The notes: generated by a model not told the origin, from the letters alone. 64,000 nt of DNA from Tissierella sp032104385 (GCF_032104385.1 NZ_DAMCHJ010000001.1:1-64000); one strand, 5' to 3'; numbered from the stretch's first letter, positions 9,885 to 17,962 are shown. A program made the numbers and translations.

Positions 9885-9914
9885 AGTCTACCACTCACAC
9901 ATATTGAAGTCCAA
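9885..9914 (-). promoter_or_regulatory. Probable promoter of the iron-type ABC operon
   Basis: On the minus strand, TTGGAC (9914-9909), 18 nt, then TAGACT (9890-9885), ~35 nt upstream of the ATG at 9849. The 20-bp hairpin at 9914-9959 abuts the -35 box. Confidence 0.45.
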
Positions 9915-9959
9915 TTAAGATTATCTATAGATTCTTAACAATCTATAGATAATCTTAAT
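9914..9959 (-). repeat. 20-bp perfect inverted repeat upstream of the ABC operon
   Basis: Stem 9914-9933 against 9940-9959 with a 6-nt loop, palindrome-rich in ATCTATAGAT. It lies between the terminator of the upstream gene and the putative -35 box. It may be a second terminator or an operator for a dimeric regulator; the sequence does not decide. Confidence 0.7.
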
Positions 9960-9967
9960 AATAAAAC

Positions 9968-10006
9968 AACTTCCATTTTCGGTGCCAGGCACCAAAAATG
10001 GAAGTT
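9968..10006 (-). terminator. Palindromic terminator, copy 2 of the GGTGCCAGGCACC repeat
   Basis: Arms of 19 bp around A9987 with one C/A mismatch beside the core. It lies 10 bp past the stop of the PatB-like gene and is followed by TTGTTTTATT on the minus strand. Core and outer arm ends are identical to copy 1 at 6142-6188; the middle of each arm differs by paired changes. Confidence 0.82.
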
Positions 10007-10015
10007 ATTGAAATT

Positions 10016-11182
10016 TTACTGGATAGCTTTTTTTATTCTATCTAAACCTTCTTTTAAAACTTCTCGTGGGCAACCAATGTTAAGTCTGAAAAATCCTTCT
10101 CCTGCAGTTCCAAAAGCTGCTCCATTATTTAGTTGAACTTTACCTTTATTTATTAATAGCTCATTTATTTCTTCTGAAGTCTTTCCTAGAGAATTAAAAT
10201 TCAACCACATTAAAAATGTTCCATCAGGTTTATATGTCTTTACTTCTGGAATGTTTTTATTAATATAATCAACTGCGAAATCAGCATTATCTTCTATATA
10301 TCTAATTGCTTGATTTAGCCAATTTCTCCCATATTTATATGCTGCTTCAAATCCTATTATGGAAAATCCATTAGTATGAGTTATTTCCATATTTTCAATA
10401 GTATCATTATAAAGCTTTCTAAGTTTTTCATTAGGTATAATAGCTACAGAAGCAAATAATCCTGCTATATTAAAAGTTTTACTTGGCGCCATAAAGGTTA
10501 TTGTATTATTAGCAAATTCATCAGATATTGATGCTAAGGGAATATGTTTATAGTCGCTAAAAGTCAAATCACAATGTATTTCATCAGATATCATTATAAT
10601 ATTATTTTTCAAACATAAATTTCCAAAGACCTCTAATTCTTCTTTTTTCCATACCCTGCCTACTGGATTATGAGGACTGCAAATCATAGCCATTTTTACA
10701 TCTTTGTCTATTTTTTTCTCTAAATCATCAATATCCATTATATATTTATTCTCTTTATATATTAGAGAATTTTCTACTACTCTTCTATTGTTATTCTCTA
10801 TAACCCTATAAAAAGGTGGATATACTGGAGGTTGTATTATTACCTTATCTCCTTCCTTAGAAAAACTCTTTATAGAAATACCTAATCCTGGCACCACCCC
10901 AGGTGTAAATACTAACCATTCCTTTTTAATTTCCCAATTATATCTATCCTTCACCCAATTAATTATAGATTCATAAAAAGAATCTGGCTTATCATCATAG
11001 CCTATAATACCATGGTCAATAGTCTTTTTCATGGCATCTAGTATTTCATCTGCCACTTTAAAATCCATATCTGCTATCCACATAGGGAGTATATCCTTGC
11101 TTTCCCACCACTTTATAGAATTACTAAGTTTTCTATCAATTATTTCATCAAAATTGTATTTTTGTTTATTCACTATATGCAC
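10016..11182 (-). CDS. PLP-dependent MalY/PatB family aminotransferase (cysteine-S-conjugate beta-lyase)
   Basis: 388 residues, the usual length for the family. Fold-type I PLP enzyme: substrate-entry WIADMDF (35-41), ASDEI-equivalent ISDEIHCD (198-205), Schiff-base Lys235 in APSKTFN and the closing Arg in FFRLNIG near 368. The family cleaves C-S bonds of cystathionine or cysteine conjugates to a thiol, pyruvate and ammonia; some members are transaminases. It appears monocistronic, with its own palindromic terminator downstream, so the link to the adjacent ABC importer is weak. Start ATG 11182 is preceded by a GAGGTG site. Confidence 0.88.
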   Translation of the reverse strand: MHIVNKQKYNFDEIIDRKLSNSIKWWESKDILPMWIADMDFKVADEILDAMKKTIDHGIIGYDDKPDSFYESIINWVKDRYNWEIKKEWLVFTPGVVPGLGISIKSFSKEGDKVIIQPPVYPPFYRVIENNNRRVVENSLIYKENKYIMDIDDLEKKIDKDVKMAMICSPHNPVGRVWKKEELEVFGNLCLKNNIIMISDEIHCDLTFSDYKHIPLASISDEFANNTITFMAPSKTFNIAGLFASVAIIPNEKLRKLYNDTIENMEITHTNGFSIIGFEAAYKYGRNWLNQAIRYIEDNADFAVDYINKNIPEVKTYKPDGTFLMWLNFNSLGKTSEEINELLINKGKVQLNNGAAFGTAGEGFFRLNIGCPREVLKEGLDRIKKAIQ

Positions 11183-11218
11183 CTCACTTCTTTAGTATAA
11201 TTATTTAATACCCATAAA

Positions 11219-11272
11219 CCTTTAAAATACCCATACTAAATTATCTTTTCTATTTAATAAATGTAAAAGGTG
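11219..11272 (+). repeat. Orphan copy of the DUF1659-operon leader sequence
   Basis: About 45 bp closely matching 13943-14006, including CCCATA, TAAATTATCTTTTC and AATAAATGTA and a trailing AAGGTG resembling a decayed ribosome binding site. No gene follows on the plus strand. The other copy carries an extra 6-bp CTATTT unit. Confidence 0.6.
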
Positions 11273-11282
11273 CAGCAATAAA

Positions 11283-11333
11283 TAAGCTAAGTATTATATT
11301 TGATTCTAGATATCAAATATAATACTTAGCTAA
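11283..11333 (-). terminator. Long hairpin, probable terminator of the PepSY gene
   Basis: A perfect 22-bp stem, 11283-11304 against 11312-11333, with a 7-nt loop, ~35 bp beyond the PepSY stop. The T tract after it is weak (TTATTTATT). Confidence 0.75.
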
Positions 11334-11368
11334 ATTTACTCTACTATTCTATACAAATATCATACCTT

Positions 11369-12340
11369 CTAGTCTTTATCTCTTTCAAATTTTAGTATAG
11401 ATCCAGTTATAGCATGAACCTCTATTTCATAACTATAATCCTTATTATACATTTCAATTTCATATTTTGGTGGATTATCATCTTTATCAAATTCAATTTC
11501 TTTAACTTTCACATCTCTGCCAATCTTATCAAGAGCAATCTTTATTGCTTCTTTTTCCGTAATATATTTTACATCAACTACTGTTTTTTTATTTTTGTTA
11601 TCTTTTTTGATTTTATCTGAGTTTCCTTTTACTTTATATTCATGGTCATAATAAGTATCTTTATCATCTTTATCTCTTACATCCTTTGTTAATTCAAAGA
11701 CTTCTTTATTTTCAGCATTAACCTTAATTAAATATTTGTACTCAAAAGTCTTAACCTCTATTAAATAATGTGGTATCTTTTTCTCTAATTCAATTTCAAA
11801 ACCTGTTATAAATGCTTGTTTATCTTTTACCTCTTTTAGTGCAGTCATTTTAGCTTCGTATTTTGAAATAAATCTTCCATTATTTGTTTTAGACTTATGC
11901 TCTCCTTTAATCTTTTCTACCTTGACATCTTCAATCTCTCCAGTAATCCCATCTACTTTAATATTATAAACTTCATAAACTTTAGAGTTATTCGTAGTAG
12001 TTATTTCAACAAGATAATGTGGATCATCATAAGTTAATACGATTTCATAATCTGTAACTTTTAATTTCTTCTTATCAACTCTTTTCATTGCAATTTCTAT
12101 GGCTTTTTCCAAACTAATATAATTTTCACTTTTTACCTTATCTATTGTCTTCTTATCTACATTCTTCTTTTTGGAAGCTTTCTTTTCTGCTGCCTTCTTA
12201 TCTTGAGATTTAGAATTTGAAACCTTAGCCCCCTTACTTGCTTCTACATATAAATTAGCTGGAATAATAGGCGTTGTTAAAGCTATAACTAATGTTCCTA
12301 TTACAACAGGTAATGCTTTTTTAATTGTTTTCTTTGTCAT
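11369..12340 (-). CDS. Secreted protein with three PepSY domains
   Basis: 323 residues. Signal peptide ~1-34, a Lys/Ser-rich linker, then three PepSY-like repeats of ~75 residues, each beginning with a helix of the type ISLEKAIEIAMKRV, SKYEAKMTALKEV or ITEKEAIKIALDKI and followed by a Y-x-(I/V)-E-(I/V) strand. PepSY domains are proposed protease-inhibitor or modulator domains outside the cytoplasm; no partner is identified. Start choice: AGGAG lies 9 nt before the ATG at 12340, while an in-frame ATG at 12349 directly abuts it. The last repeat closely resembles the single repeat of the next upstream gene, suggesting duplication. Confidence 0.82.
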   Translation of the reverse strand: MTKKTIKKALPVVIGTLVIALTTPIIPANLYVEASKGAKVSNSKSQDKKAAEKKASKKKNVDKKTIDKVKSENYISLEKAIEIAMKRVDKKKLKVTDYEIVLTYDDPHYLVEITTTNNSKVYEVYNIKVDGITGEIEDVKVEKIKGEHKSKTNNGRFISKYEAKMTALKEVKDKQAFITGFEIELEKKIPHYLIEVKTFEYKYLIKVNAENKEVFELTKDVRDKDDKDTYYDHEYKVKGNSDKIKKDNKNKKTVVDVKYITEKEAIKIALDKIGRDVKVKEIEFDKDDNPPKYEIEMYNKDYSYEIEVHAITGSILKFERDKD

Positions 12341-12502
12341 GAAAATCATCTCCTTTTCTATTTCTTACTTTCATCTTACGATTTTCCGTCACCATCAACA
12401 AGTTCAATTCCTATCAAAATTTATCTTTCCTAAATTTCCAACATGTAGAATATCTTTGTGTTTGTTTTTTATAAGTCTAGAGTTTTCAATACTTATAATC
12501 TT

Positions 12503-13237
12503 TTAATCATCTATCTCATCTTTTTCAAAATCTATTACTGCACCAGTTATTCCATGGATCTCCATCTCGTATTCATAGTTTCCTAATACTATTTCTAATT
12601 TATATTTAGGTGGATTACCATCAAAATCAGATTCTATTTTAATTAATTCTGCCCCAACGCCTACCTTATTTAATCCAATTTTGATTGCCTCCTCTTTAGA
12701 TATATATTTAGATTTCATCATTGATTTTTCTTCTTTAGATCTATCCTTTTTACCATCCATATCTTTTTTGTTATTATTCTTATTGTTATTATCTTCTTTA
12801 TTTGACTTATCTTGATTCAATTTATCTTTATTTTGTTTATTCTTTTCTAGTTTATCTTTATTCGATTTATCCTTATTTGGTTTATCTTTCTTCTGCTTAT
12901 CTTTTTCCGACTTGTCTTTTTCTGACTTATTATTAATGCTGGATTTCTCATTCCTAGATTCGTCTTCTTTTAATAAGTCATTGTCTATAACTTCTCCAAT
13001 AGGAGGTTCTTTAATAGATTCATCTATCTTTTCTTCCAATTCTTCCTTAATAGGTTTTTCTTCTAGTTTTACTACTATATCTTCCGAGTCTTTATCAACT
13101 ACTATAGGAGTATCTTGCTTTACTGCATTCTTACTCATAGTTTTCAGTTTAATTGTAGTAACTACAAGACCTATAGATAAAATTACTATAACTATTATAA
13201 GTGTTACAACTATCTTTATCATACCATTTATTTTCAT
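12503..13237 (-). CDS. Membrane-anchored PepSY protein with Lys/Asp-rich spacer
   Basis: 244 residues: an N-terminal transmembrane anchor (~8-30), an acidic segment (45-90), a low-complexity spacer (~100-170) of repeated KDK/NKDK units, and one C-terminal PepSY domain (~178-240) containing ISKEEAIKIGLNKVG and ending in TGAVIDFEKDE. The spacer could span the cell wall or bind polyanions, holding the PepSY domain outside. An AAGGAGG site precedes the ATG at 13237, which overlaps by 4 bp the stop of the broken AraC regulator, so the two were once translationally coupled. Function unknown. Confidence 0.8.
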   Translation of the reverse strand: MKINGMIKIVVTLIIVIVILSIGLVVTTIKLKTMSKNAVKQDTPIVVDKDSEDIVVKLEEKPIKEELEEKIDESIKEPPIGEVIDNDLLKEDESRNEKSSINNKSEKDKSEKDKQKKDKPNKDKSNKDKLEKNKQNKDKLNQDKSNKEDNNNKNNNKKDMDGKKDRSKEEKSMMKSKYISKEEAIKIGLNKVGVGAELIKIESDFDGNPPKYKLEIVLGNYEYEMEIHGITGAVIDFEKDEIDD

Positions 13238-13871
13238 TTAGATAACTCCTCCTTTCGTAGTTTCCTAAATTCCTCAGTAGTCATTCCTACCTTCTTCTTA
13301 AATAAAGTATAGAAATATCTATTATCATAATATCCTACTGATTCAGAAATGTCTTTTGCAGTACTATCTGTATTAATCAGCAATTCCTTAGCCTTATCTA
13401 TTCTACAACTAATAATATAATCATTTAAAGTAACTCCCTTTTCATTTCTAAATATTTGCCTAATATATCCTAAGAATAAATACTAGATATAACTAAATTT
13501 GCCTTCTTATTTATTATATATACTGAGTCAACTAAATCATCTCTAAAGGCAGAATTATCTATGATTTTAGATATTGTTTTAATGTCTTCTTCAGATATAT
13601 TAGTTTCTCGTAAAATCCTTCCTATATCTTCATCTCTAGACCATAAAACATAAAAATCTCCATAAATATTTGTCAATGCATAATAAGCAGTATTATAGGA
13701 CTGACGCATTAATTCCATTTGTGTTTCAGTAGTCTTTATCTTAGTTCTAGAGGATATAAAATGTGATACCACCAACATTAAAATACTCGTAAGTAAGACA
13801 GAGGTTATTAAATATGAAATTATTAATCTAACCAATAATTTATTATTTGTAAGTAATTTTCTAAAATTCAT
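13234..13871 (-). pseudogene. Remnant of a membrane-bound AraC/YesN-type regulator with a large internal deletion
   Basis: 13470-13871 encodes the N-terminus of a sensor-regulator: TM helix ~16-38 and the start of an extracellular domain (residues 40-133), then a stop. In another frame, ~13234-13490 encodes only the C-terminal AraC helix-turn-helix: YIRQIFRNEKGV, then LNDYIISCRIDKAKELL and ISESVGYYDNRYFYTLFKKK, ending in TGA at 13234. Intact members of this two-TM family are ~700-780 residues, so roughly 500 central residues are missing and the ends are out of frame. It probably once controlled or was co-transcribed with the PepSY gene it overlaps. Confidence 0.82.
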
Positions 13872-13942
13872 ATGACCATCCTTAAATTTTTCTTTGATTT
13901 TAGTATATCATTTACTATTATCTTTTTAAATATGAGATTAAA

Positions 13943-14006
13943 ACCCTAAAATTCCCATAGTAAATTATCTTTTCTATTTCTATTTAATAAATGTAGGAAG
14001 GAGGTG
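13943..14006 (+). promoter_or_regulatory. Leader/promoter region of the DUF1659 operon
   Basis: Segment immediately upstream of the plus-strand trio, ending in a strong AGGAAGGAGGTG ribosome binding site just before the ATG at 14012. It shares ~45 bp with 11219-11272. No textbook -35/-10 pair is obvious in the shared part. Confidence 0.5.
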
Positions 14007-14011
14007 ATAAT

Positions 14012-14233
14012 ATGGCAATGGAAACTGTAAAGGAAAAGTTAGCACTAAAACTTGAGCTTGATGGCGGTATGGTAAATGGAAAACAAAAAACCCTATCAAA
14101 AACCTTTTCACAAATAAAGACTACAGCTGATGATGCAAATTTACACGCTGCTGCTACAACTATAGCTGGTCTACAGGAAAAATCCTTATTAAAAGTGCAA
14201 AAGGTTGAAACTACCAGCTTAATTAGTGAATAA
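14012..14233 (+). CDS. DUF1659 family small protein
   Basis: 73 residues, Thr/Lys-rich, no signal or membrane segment. It matches the DUF1659 family of Bacilli and Clostridia (N-terminal strands KLALKLELDGG, then KTLSKTFSQIKTTA). Function unknown. First of three short plus-strand genes (DUF1659, DUF2922, YvrJ), an arrangement that recurs in Firmicutes. Strong AAGGAGGTG site. Its orientation opposes nearly all neighbours. Confidence 0.88.
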   Translation: MAMETVKEKLALKLELDGGMVNGKQKTLSKTFSQIKTTADDANLHAAATTIAGLQEKSLLKVQKVETTSLISE

Positions 14234-14275
14234 CTCTTCACTATTCACTAAATTTAATAGAAAGGCGGTGAACTA

Positions 14276-14494
14276 ATGGAAAAGACTAAATTAGAAATGG
14301 AATTCCTTGATGAAGCTAATAAAAAGTTTATAATAAGCATAGAGGAACCAAAGTCAAATATAACACCTGAGGAAGTATCTCAGGCTATGACTACTATAAT
14401 AAACTGTAATGTATTTAATTCTAAAATGTTGGATTTGGTAAAAGCTAATGATGCTAGAATAGTAAGTACAACAGTAAATAAACTAAGCATCTAA
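14276..14494 (+). CDS. DUF2922 family small protein
   Basis: 72 residues matching DUF2922: LEMEFLDEANKKFIISI followed by EPKSNITPEEV and a C-terminal segment ending STTVNKLSI. Cytosolic by sequence, function unknown. It follows the DUF1659 gene by 42 bp with an AAAGGCGGTGA site and is followed by a terminator at 14497-14521. DUF1659 and DUF2922 show a loosely similar strand pattern and may be distant relatives acting together. Confidence 0.88.
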   Translation: MEKTKLEMEFLDEANKKFIISIEEPKSNITPEEVSQAMTTIINCNVFNSKMLDLVKANDARIVSTTVNKLSI

Positions 14495-14496
14495 TC

Positions 14497-14521
14497 AAAG
14501 GGGACAGATTGTCCCCTTTTC
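14497..14521 (+). terminator. Terminator after the DUF2922 gene
   Basis: AAGGGGACA and its complement around a short loop, with T4 at the end of the right arm. It separates DUF2922 from the YvrJ gene, so YvrJ is expressed by read-through or its own promoter. Confidence 0.8.
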
Positions 14522-14585
14522 TAGTTTTTAAACAATTTTAATTCTTTTAATTATCAGCTGCAATTGAAATAAAAGGGGTGATTAG

Positions 14586-14729
14586 ATGGAGGAAATATAC
14601 TCTGGTATAGCTAATCTTGGCTTCCCAATAGTCTTATCTATATACCTATTGGTTAGAATAGAAGGAAAGCTAAATCAGTTATCAGAAAGTATTATGGAAT
14701 TATCCAAAACCATAGCAGCTCTTAAATAA
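14586..14729 (+). CDS. YvrJ family small membrane protein
   Basis: 47 residues, beginning MEEIYSGIANLGFPIVLSIY. One transmembrane helix (~8-24) ends in LLVRIEGKL, followed by an amphipathic tail, which is the YvrJ family pattern. Start ATG 14586, preceded by AAAAGGGGTGA. Third member of the DUF1659/DUF2922/YvrJ group; function unknown. The single-helix anchor suggests it could tether the two soluble partners to the membrane, but that is inference. Confidence 0.85.
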   Translation: MEEIYSGIANLGFPIVLSIYLLVRIEGKLNQLSESIMELSKTIAALK

Positions 14730-14738
14730 TATCTATAA

Positions 14739-14781
14739 AAAATACAGGGTGCTGTTCTTAGTGAACAACACCCTGTATTTT
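14739..14781. terminator. Bidirectional terminator
   Basis: Stem of ~19 bp with one mismatch (AAAATACAGGGTG paired with its complement) and a 5-nt loop, bounded by A and T runs. It lies between the convergent YvrJ gene (+) and the stalk-domain protein (-). Confidence 0.88.
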
Positions 14782-14784
14782 ACT

Positions 14785-15807
14785 TTATTTTATTTTCACC
14801 TTACCCTTTGAGTCAAAGGTGAAGTAATAATCGTCATCGTTAATATATCCGTATACTTCTGCTTTACTAAATTCATAAGTAATATCTTCATATACTCTTT
14901 CTAGGAACTTTTCTTGATAGTCATAATTTCTCCAGTCTGAGCTTTTAACATCAATATATACCCTAACACTTTTTTCTGTTCCTTTTAGTGTGAAATCAAA
15001 ACGAATACCATCATATTTACCATAGTAATCCTTTAGATAATCTTCCATATCAACTAAATCTTTTATCTTATTCTTACCACTAGACTTATAATCATAGTCT
15101 ATTGTTAATTTTCCTTTTGAATTAACCTCAAAATCTACTTCTTGTCTATCTGTATATTCATTTTCAATATATCCAGATATATCAGCATTTTTAAATTCGT
15201 CTTGAATATCATCAACTATATCTTGAACATAGGATTTAATCTTTGATTGTGATAATGAACTCCATTTAGAATCATCCTTCTTATTTACATAAATCTTTAC
15301 CTTGATATCCTTTGTACTTCCTGATAATTTAATATCGAATCCAATTTTTTCATACTTATCATATTCTTTATTTAAGTACTTTTCCATATCAGACAAATTG
15401 GAAATCTTACCCTTCTTACTGCTTGACTTATCATCCTCTAATTCTTTTATTCTTTCTTCCAATTTAAGAATTTGATTTTGCTTCTCATTTAATTGTACTA
15501 AAGCATAATTATAACCCTCATCGAATCTATCGTTGATATCTATTCTACGATCTTGCTGATTCCAGCCAATTTCCTTATTAAGTACATTACCCAACGCTCT
15601 TACAGGAACATATGTTGTACTGTTAATAATTAGAGGTTTAGTATCTAAGTACACTTGCTGTCCATTGCTAAAAATCTTGATATCTGCGAAAACTCCCTTT
15701 AATGTAGCGTAAGTATCAGCTGCAAATACCGTAGGTACTAAAAGTGAACTCATTATCACCATGGTTACAATAAATAGTACCTGCTTTCTTCCAATTTTCT
15801 TCTTCAT
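14785..15807 (-). CDS. Secreted protein with copper-amine-oxidase N-terminal (stalk) domain
   Basis: 340 residues. Signal peptide ~1-29 (cleavage after VFAA), then a Cu_amine_oxidN-type domain (~45-95, with the hallmark TTYVPVRALG), a coiled coil (~105-127), and a tandem duplication of a ~100-residue alpha/beta unit starting at ISNLSDMEKYL and again at IKDLVDMEDYL. No wall anchor is visible. The domain is common in extracellular proteins of Clostridia and does not imply amine oxidase activity. Function unknown; probable surface or matrix protein. Confidence 0.8.
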   Translation of the reverse strand: MKKKIGRKQVLFIVTMVIMSSLLVPTVFAADTYATLKGVFADIKIFSNGQQVYLDTKPLIINSTTYVPVRALGNVLNKEIGWNQQDRRIDINDRFDEGYNYALVQLNEKQNQILKLEERIKELEDDKSSSKKGKISNLSDMEKYLNKEYDKYEKIGFDIKLSGSTKDIKVKIYVNKKDDSKWSSLSQSKIKSYVQDIVDDIQDEFKNADISGYIENEYTDRQEVDFEVNSKGKLTIDYDYKSSGKNKIKDLVDMEDYLKDYYGKYDGIRFDFTLKGTEKSVRVYIDVKSSDWRNYDYQEKFLERVYEDITYEFSKAEVYGYINDDDYYFTFDSKGKVKIK

Positions 15808-15910
15808 CTTATCCCCTCCTATTTTTTCTTTAATTCCATTGTAATATAGTAATACTTTTTTGTCAAAATCTGCTAGGCAGATAGGCCCATCGTACTATAT
15901 CTCCAAATCA

Positions 15911-17368
15911 TCAAAATAAGCTCTTTACACCAGGATATAATTTTTTAAATTTATTATATTTTTCATCATATACTAAAGCCTGAGCCTTCTTTGGCTCAAT
16001 TGTATTAGTTATTTTTATAAAGTTATTACAAGCCTTATCTACAGAATCAAATAATCCATACCCTACAGCTGCTAAAATTGCAGCTCCATATGCAGGACCA
16101 TCATCCGAATTTACTTTATTCACTTTTACATTTAAAACATCTGCCATAATTTGACACCATAAATCAGACCTTGCACCTCCGCCATTAATGGTTATTTCAG
16201 AAATATCCATTCCCATATCCTTCATAATTTCAAAAGTATCACGAAGAGAAAATGCTACGCCCTCTAATATGGCTCTTGTCATATCTTTTCTTTCCGTTGT
16301 TATATTCATACCGATAAACACTCCCCTAGCATTAGGGTCATTATGGGGAGTTCTCTCTCCTATTAAATAGGGTAAGAAAAAAATATTATTATCAATCTCT
16401 GCTTCCTTAGCTTCATCTAATAAATCATTAAAATTTGACTTGTTTATATTTTCAACCCACCATTTTAAAGAAGCTGCTGCTGCTAATGTAACACCCATAA
16501 CATGGTACTTTCCATTTGCATTGCAAAAGGAATGAAGCCTATTATTATCATCTACTACAAAATTCTCCGAATTAGCGAAAACCACAGCAGAGGTTCCCAA
16601 GGATACTGAGCATGTATTTTCCCCAACTATACCTCCACCAACTGCTGCAACTGCCTGATCTCCACCACCAATTACAACCCTTACATCATTTGCTAAACCT
16701 AATCTTTGGGCAATCTCTTCTTTTATATTTCCAATAACCTGAAAGGATTCATAAAGTTTAGGCAACTGCTCTGTAGATATACCAAGGACATCCAGCATAT
16801 CCTCTGACCATTTTCTATTCTTTACATCTAAATATAAAGTTCCCGAAGCATCAGACATATCAGTTGCAAATTCGCCGCTTAGGTTATATGCCAGATAATC
16901 TTTTGGCAGCATAATCTTTTTAATCCTGTTAAAATTATCTGTTTCATTCTCTCTTAACCATAATATCTTAGGTGCAGTAAAACCTGTTAATGCAATATTA
17001 CCAGTCCAATTAGAAACCTTCTCTTTACCAATCCCATTATTCAAGTAATAACATTGTTTTTCAGTCCTTTGGTCATTCCAAAGTATGGCTGGTCTAATAA
17101 CTTTATCCTCATCATCAAGAATAACTAATCCGTGCATTTGTCCACTTAATGCTATAGCCTTCACTTCTTCCTTGTCAAGTACATTAAATAATTCATCTAA
17201 TCCATTTAATGTCTGATTCCACCAATCTTCTGGATTTTGTTCAGACCACATTGGTTGAGGGAAGTAAATAGGATATTCTTTAGTAACGGTTTTTATAATT
17301 TCACCTAATTCATCTATGGCAAGTATCTTTACTGATGTAGTTCCAATATCAATTCCAATAAAGTACAT
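15911..17368 (-). CDS. xylB: Xylulokinase (FGGY family)
   Basis: 485 residues, close to the E. coli XylB length. It phosphorylates D-xylulose with ATP to give xylulose-5-phosphate. FGGY N-domain with phosphate motif GIDIGTTS (5-12), substrate motif SGQMHG (Met78/His79, matching Met77/His78 of E. coli XylB) and catalytic Asp237 in GGGDQA. Start choice: GAAGGG lies 7 nt before the ATG at 17368; an upstream in-frame TTG lacks a site. Last gene of the sugar operon, 36 bp after the SIS gene. No xylose isomerase is in the window, so the imported sugar may already be a ketose or be converted elsewhere. Related ketose kinases cannot be fully excluded. Confidence 0.88.
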   Translation of the reverse strand: MYFIGIDIGTTSVKILAIDELGEIIKTVTKEYPIYFPQPMWSEQNPEDWWNQTLNGLDELFNVLDKEEVKAIALSGQMHGLVILDDEDKVIRPAILWNDQRTEKQCYYLNNGIGKEKVSNWTGNIALTGFTAPKILWLRENETDNFNRIKKIMLPKDYLAYNLSGEFATDMSDASGTLYLDVKNRKWSEDMLDVLGISTEQLPKLYESFQVIGNIKEEIAQRLGLANDVRVVIGGGDQAVAAVGGGIVGENTCSVSLGTSAVVFANSENFVVDDNNRLHSFCNANGKYHVMGVTLAAAASLKWWVENINKSNFNDLLDEAKEAEIDNNIFFLPYLIGERTPHNDPNARGVFIGMNITTERKDMTRAILEGVAFSLRDTFEIMKDMGMDISEITINGGGARSDLWCQIMADVLNVKVNKVNSDDGPAYGAAILAAVGYGLFDSVDKACNNFIKITNTIEPKKAQALVYDEKYNKFKKLYPGVKSLF

Positions 17369-17404
17369 ATATATCCCTTCTCTCAATATGTCTATTTAAA
17401 ATAA

Positions 17405-17962
17405 TTATTCAAAATTCCTATGGTTCTGAGCCATCTTTTCAAATGTATTTTCACTGCTATCTACAAGCGCCATAATAACCATGTCAAAAAGTATAAACAG
17501 TGATTGCTCAAATAAATTCCCCATAGGCTGAATAGACGGTACTACATTATCCTTCCCCTTGTAAACACTTGCAGGTACCCATAAAACAAAATCTGCTAAC
17601 TCTGCTGTCTTTCTATCAGGCACTCCTGTCACAAGAGCTATTTTTGCCCCAACTTTCTTAATCTCATTTACTACATAGTGAATATGACCTATTTCTCCAG
17701 AACCAGATGTAAAGATAAAAAGGTCATCTGCTGTAACAGCTGGAGTTGTATCATCCCAACACCAATGTACTTGTTTCCCATAATGCATCAATCTCATAGC
17801 AAAACCACGAGTTGCAAGTCCTTCCCTACCTACTCCCATTAAAAATATTCTATTGGAACTATTTATCATATCCATTAGAACTTCCACATCTTTATAATTG
17901 ATTCTTTCAAATACCTTATCAAGTTCTCCTAATATAGTTTTATATACTGGCTTAAAATCCAT
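17405..17962 (-). CDS. SIS-domain sugar isomerase, 6-phospho-3-hexuloisomerase-like
   Basis: 185 residues, the usual length of HxlB/PHI proteins. A single SIS domain with GVGREG (~48-53), TSGSGEIGH near 96-104 and a C-terminal QSLFILFD helix. Family members interconvert ketose and aldose phosphates; PHI makes fructose-6-phosphate from 3-hexulose-6-phosphate. No hexulose-phosphate synthase is adjacent, so formaldehyde fixation is not supported here. Start choice: GGGAGTG lies 7 nt before the ATG at 17962, whereas the ATG at 17983 overlaps the upstream stop without a site. Lies between the permease and xylulokinase genes. Confidence 0.82.
   Translation of the reverse strand: MDFKPVYKTILGELDKVFERINYKDVEVLMDMINSSNRIFLMGVGREGLATRGFAMRLMHYGKQVHWCWDDTTPAVTADDLFIFTSGSGEIGHIHYVVNEIKKVGAKIALVTGVPDRKTAELADFVLWVPASVYKGKDNVVPSIQPMGNLFEQSLFILFDMVIMALVDSSENTFEKMAQNHRNFE

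Noticed and set aside
9914..9959. Riboswitch upstream of the iron-type ABC genes
   Set aside because: It is a simple perfect hairpin without the multi-helix core of any riboswitch class I know.
6142..10006. ABC operon as a mobile unit flanked by terminal repeats
   Set aside because: The two palindromes lie at gene 3' ends as terminators, and there is no transposase or target duplication.
12780..12930. Possible CRISPR-like or tandem DNA repeat
   Set aside because: The repetition comes from degenerate codons for KDK/NKDK residues inside a coding frame; unit length is irregular and there are no unique spacers.
13984..14241. 85-codon minus-strand frame opposite the DUF1659 gene
   Set aside because: The plus-strand frame has a strong ribosome binding site and a family match; this is its shadow.
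17405..17962. Formaldehyde-fixing ribulose monophosphate module
   Set aside because: Only the hexuloisomerase-like half is present; no hexulose-phosphate synthase lies in the window.
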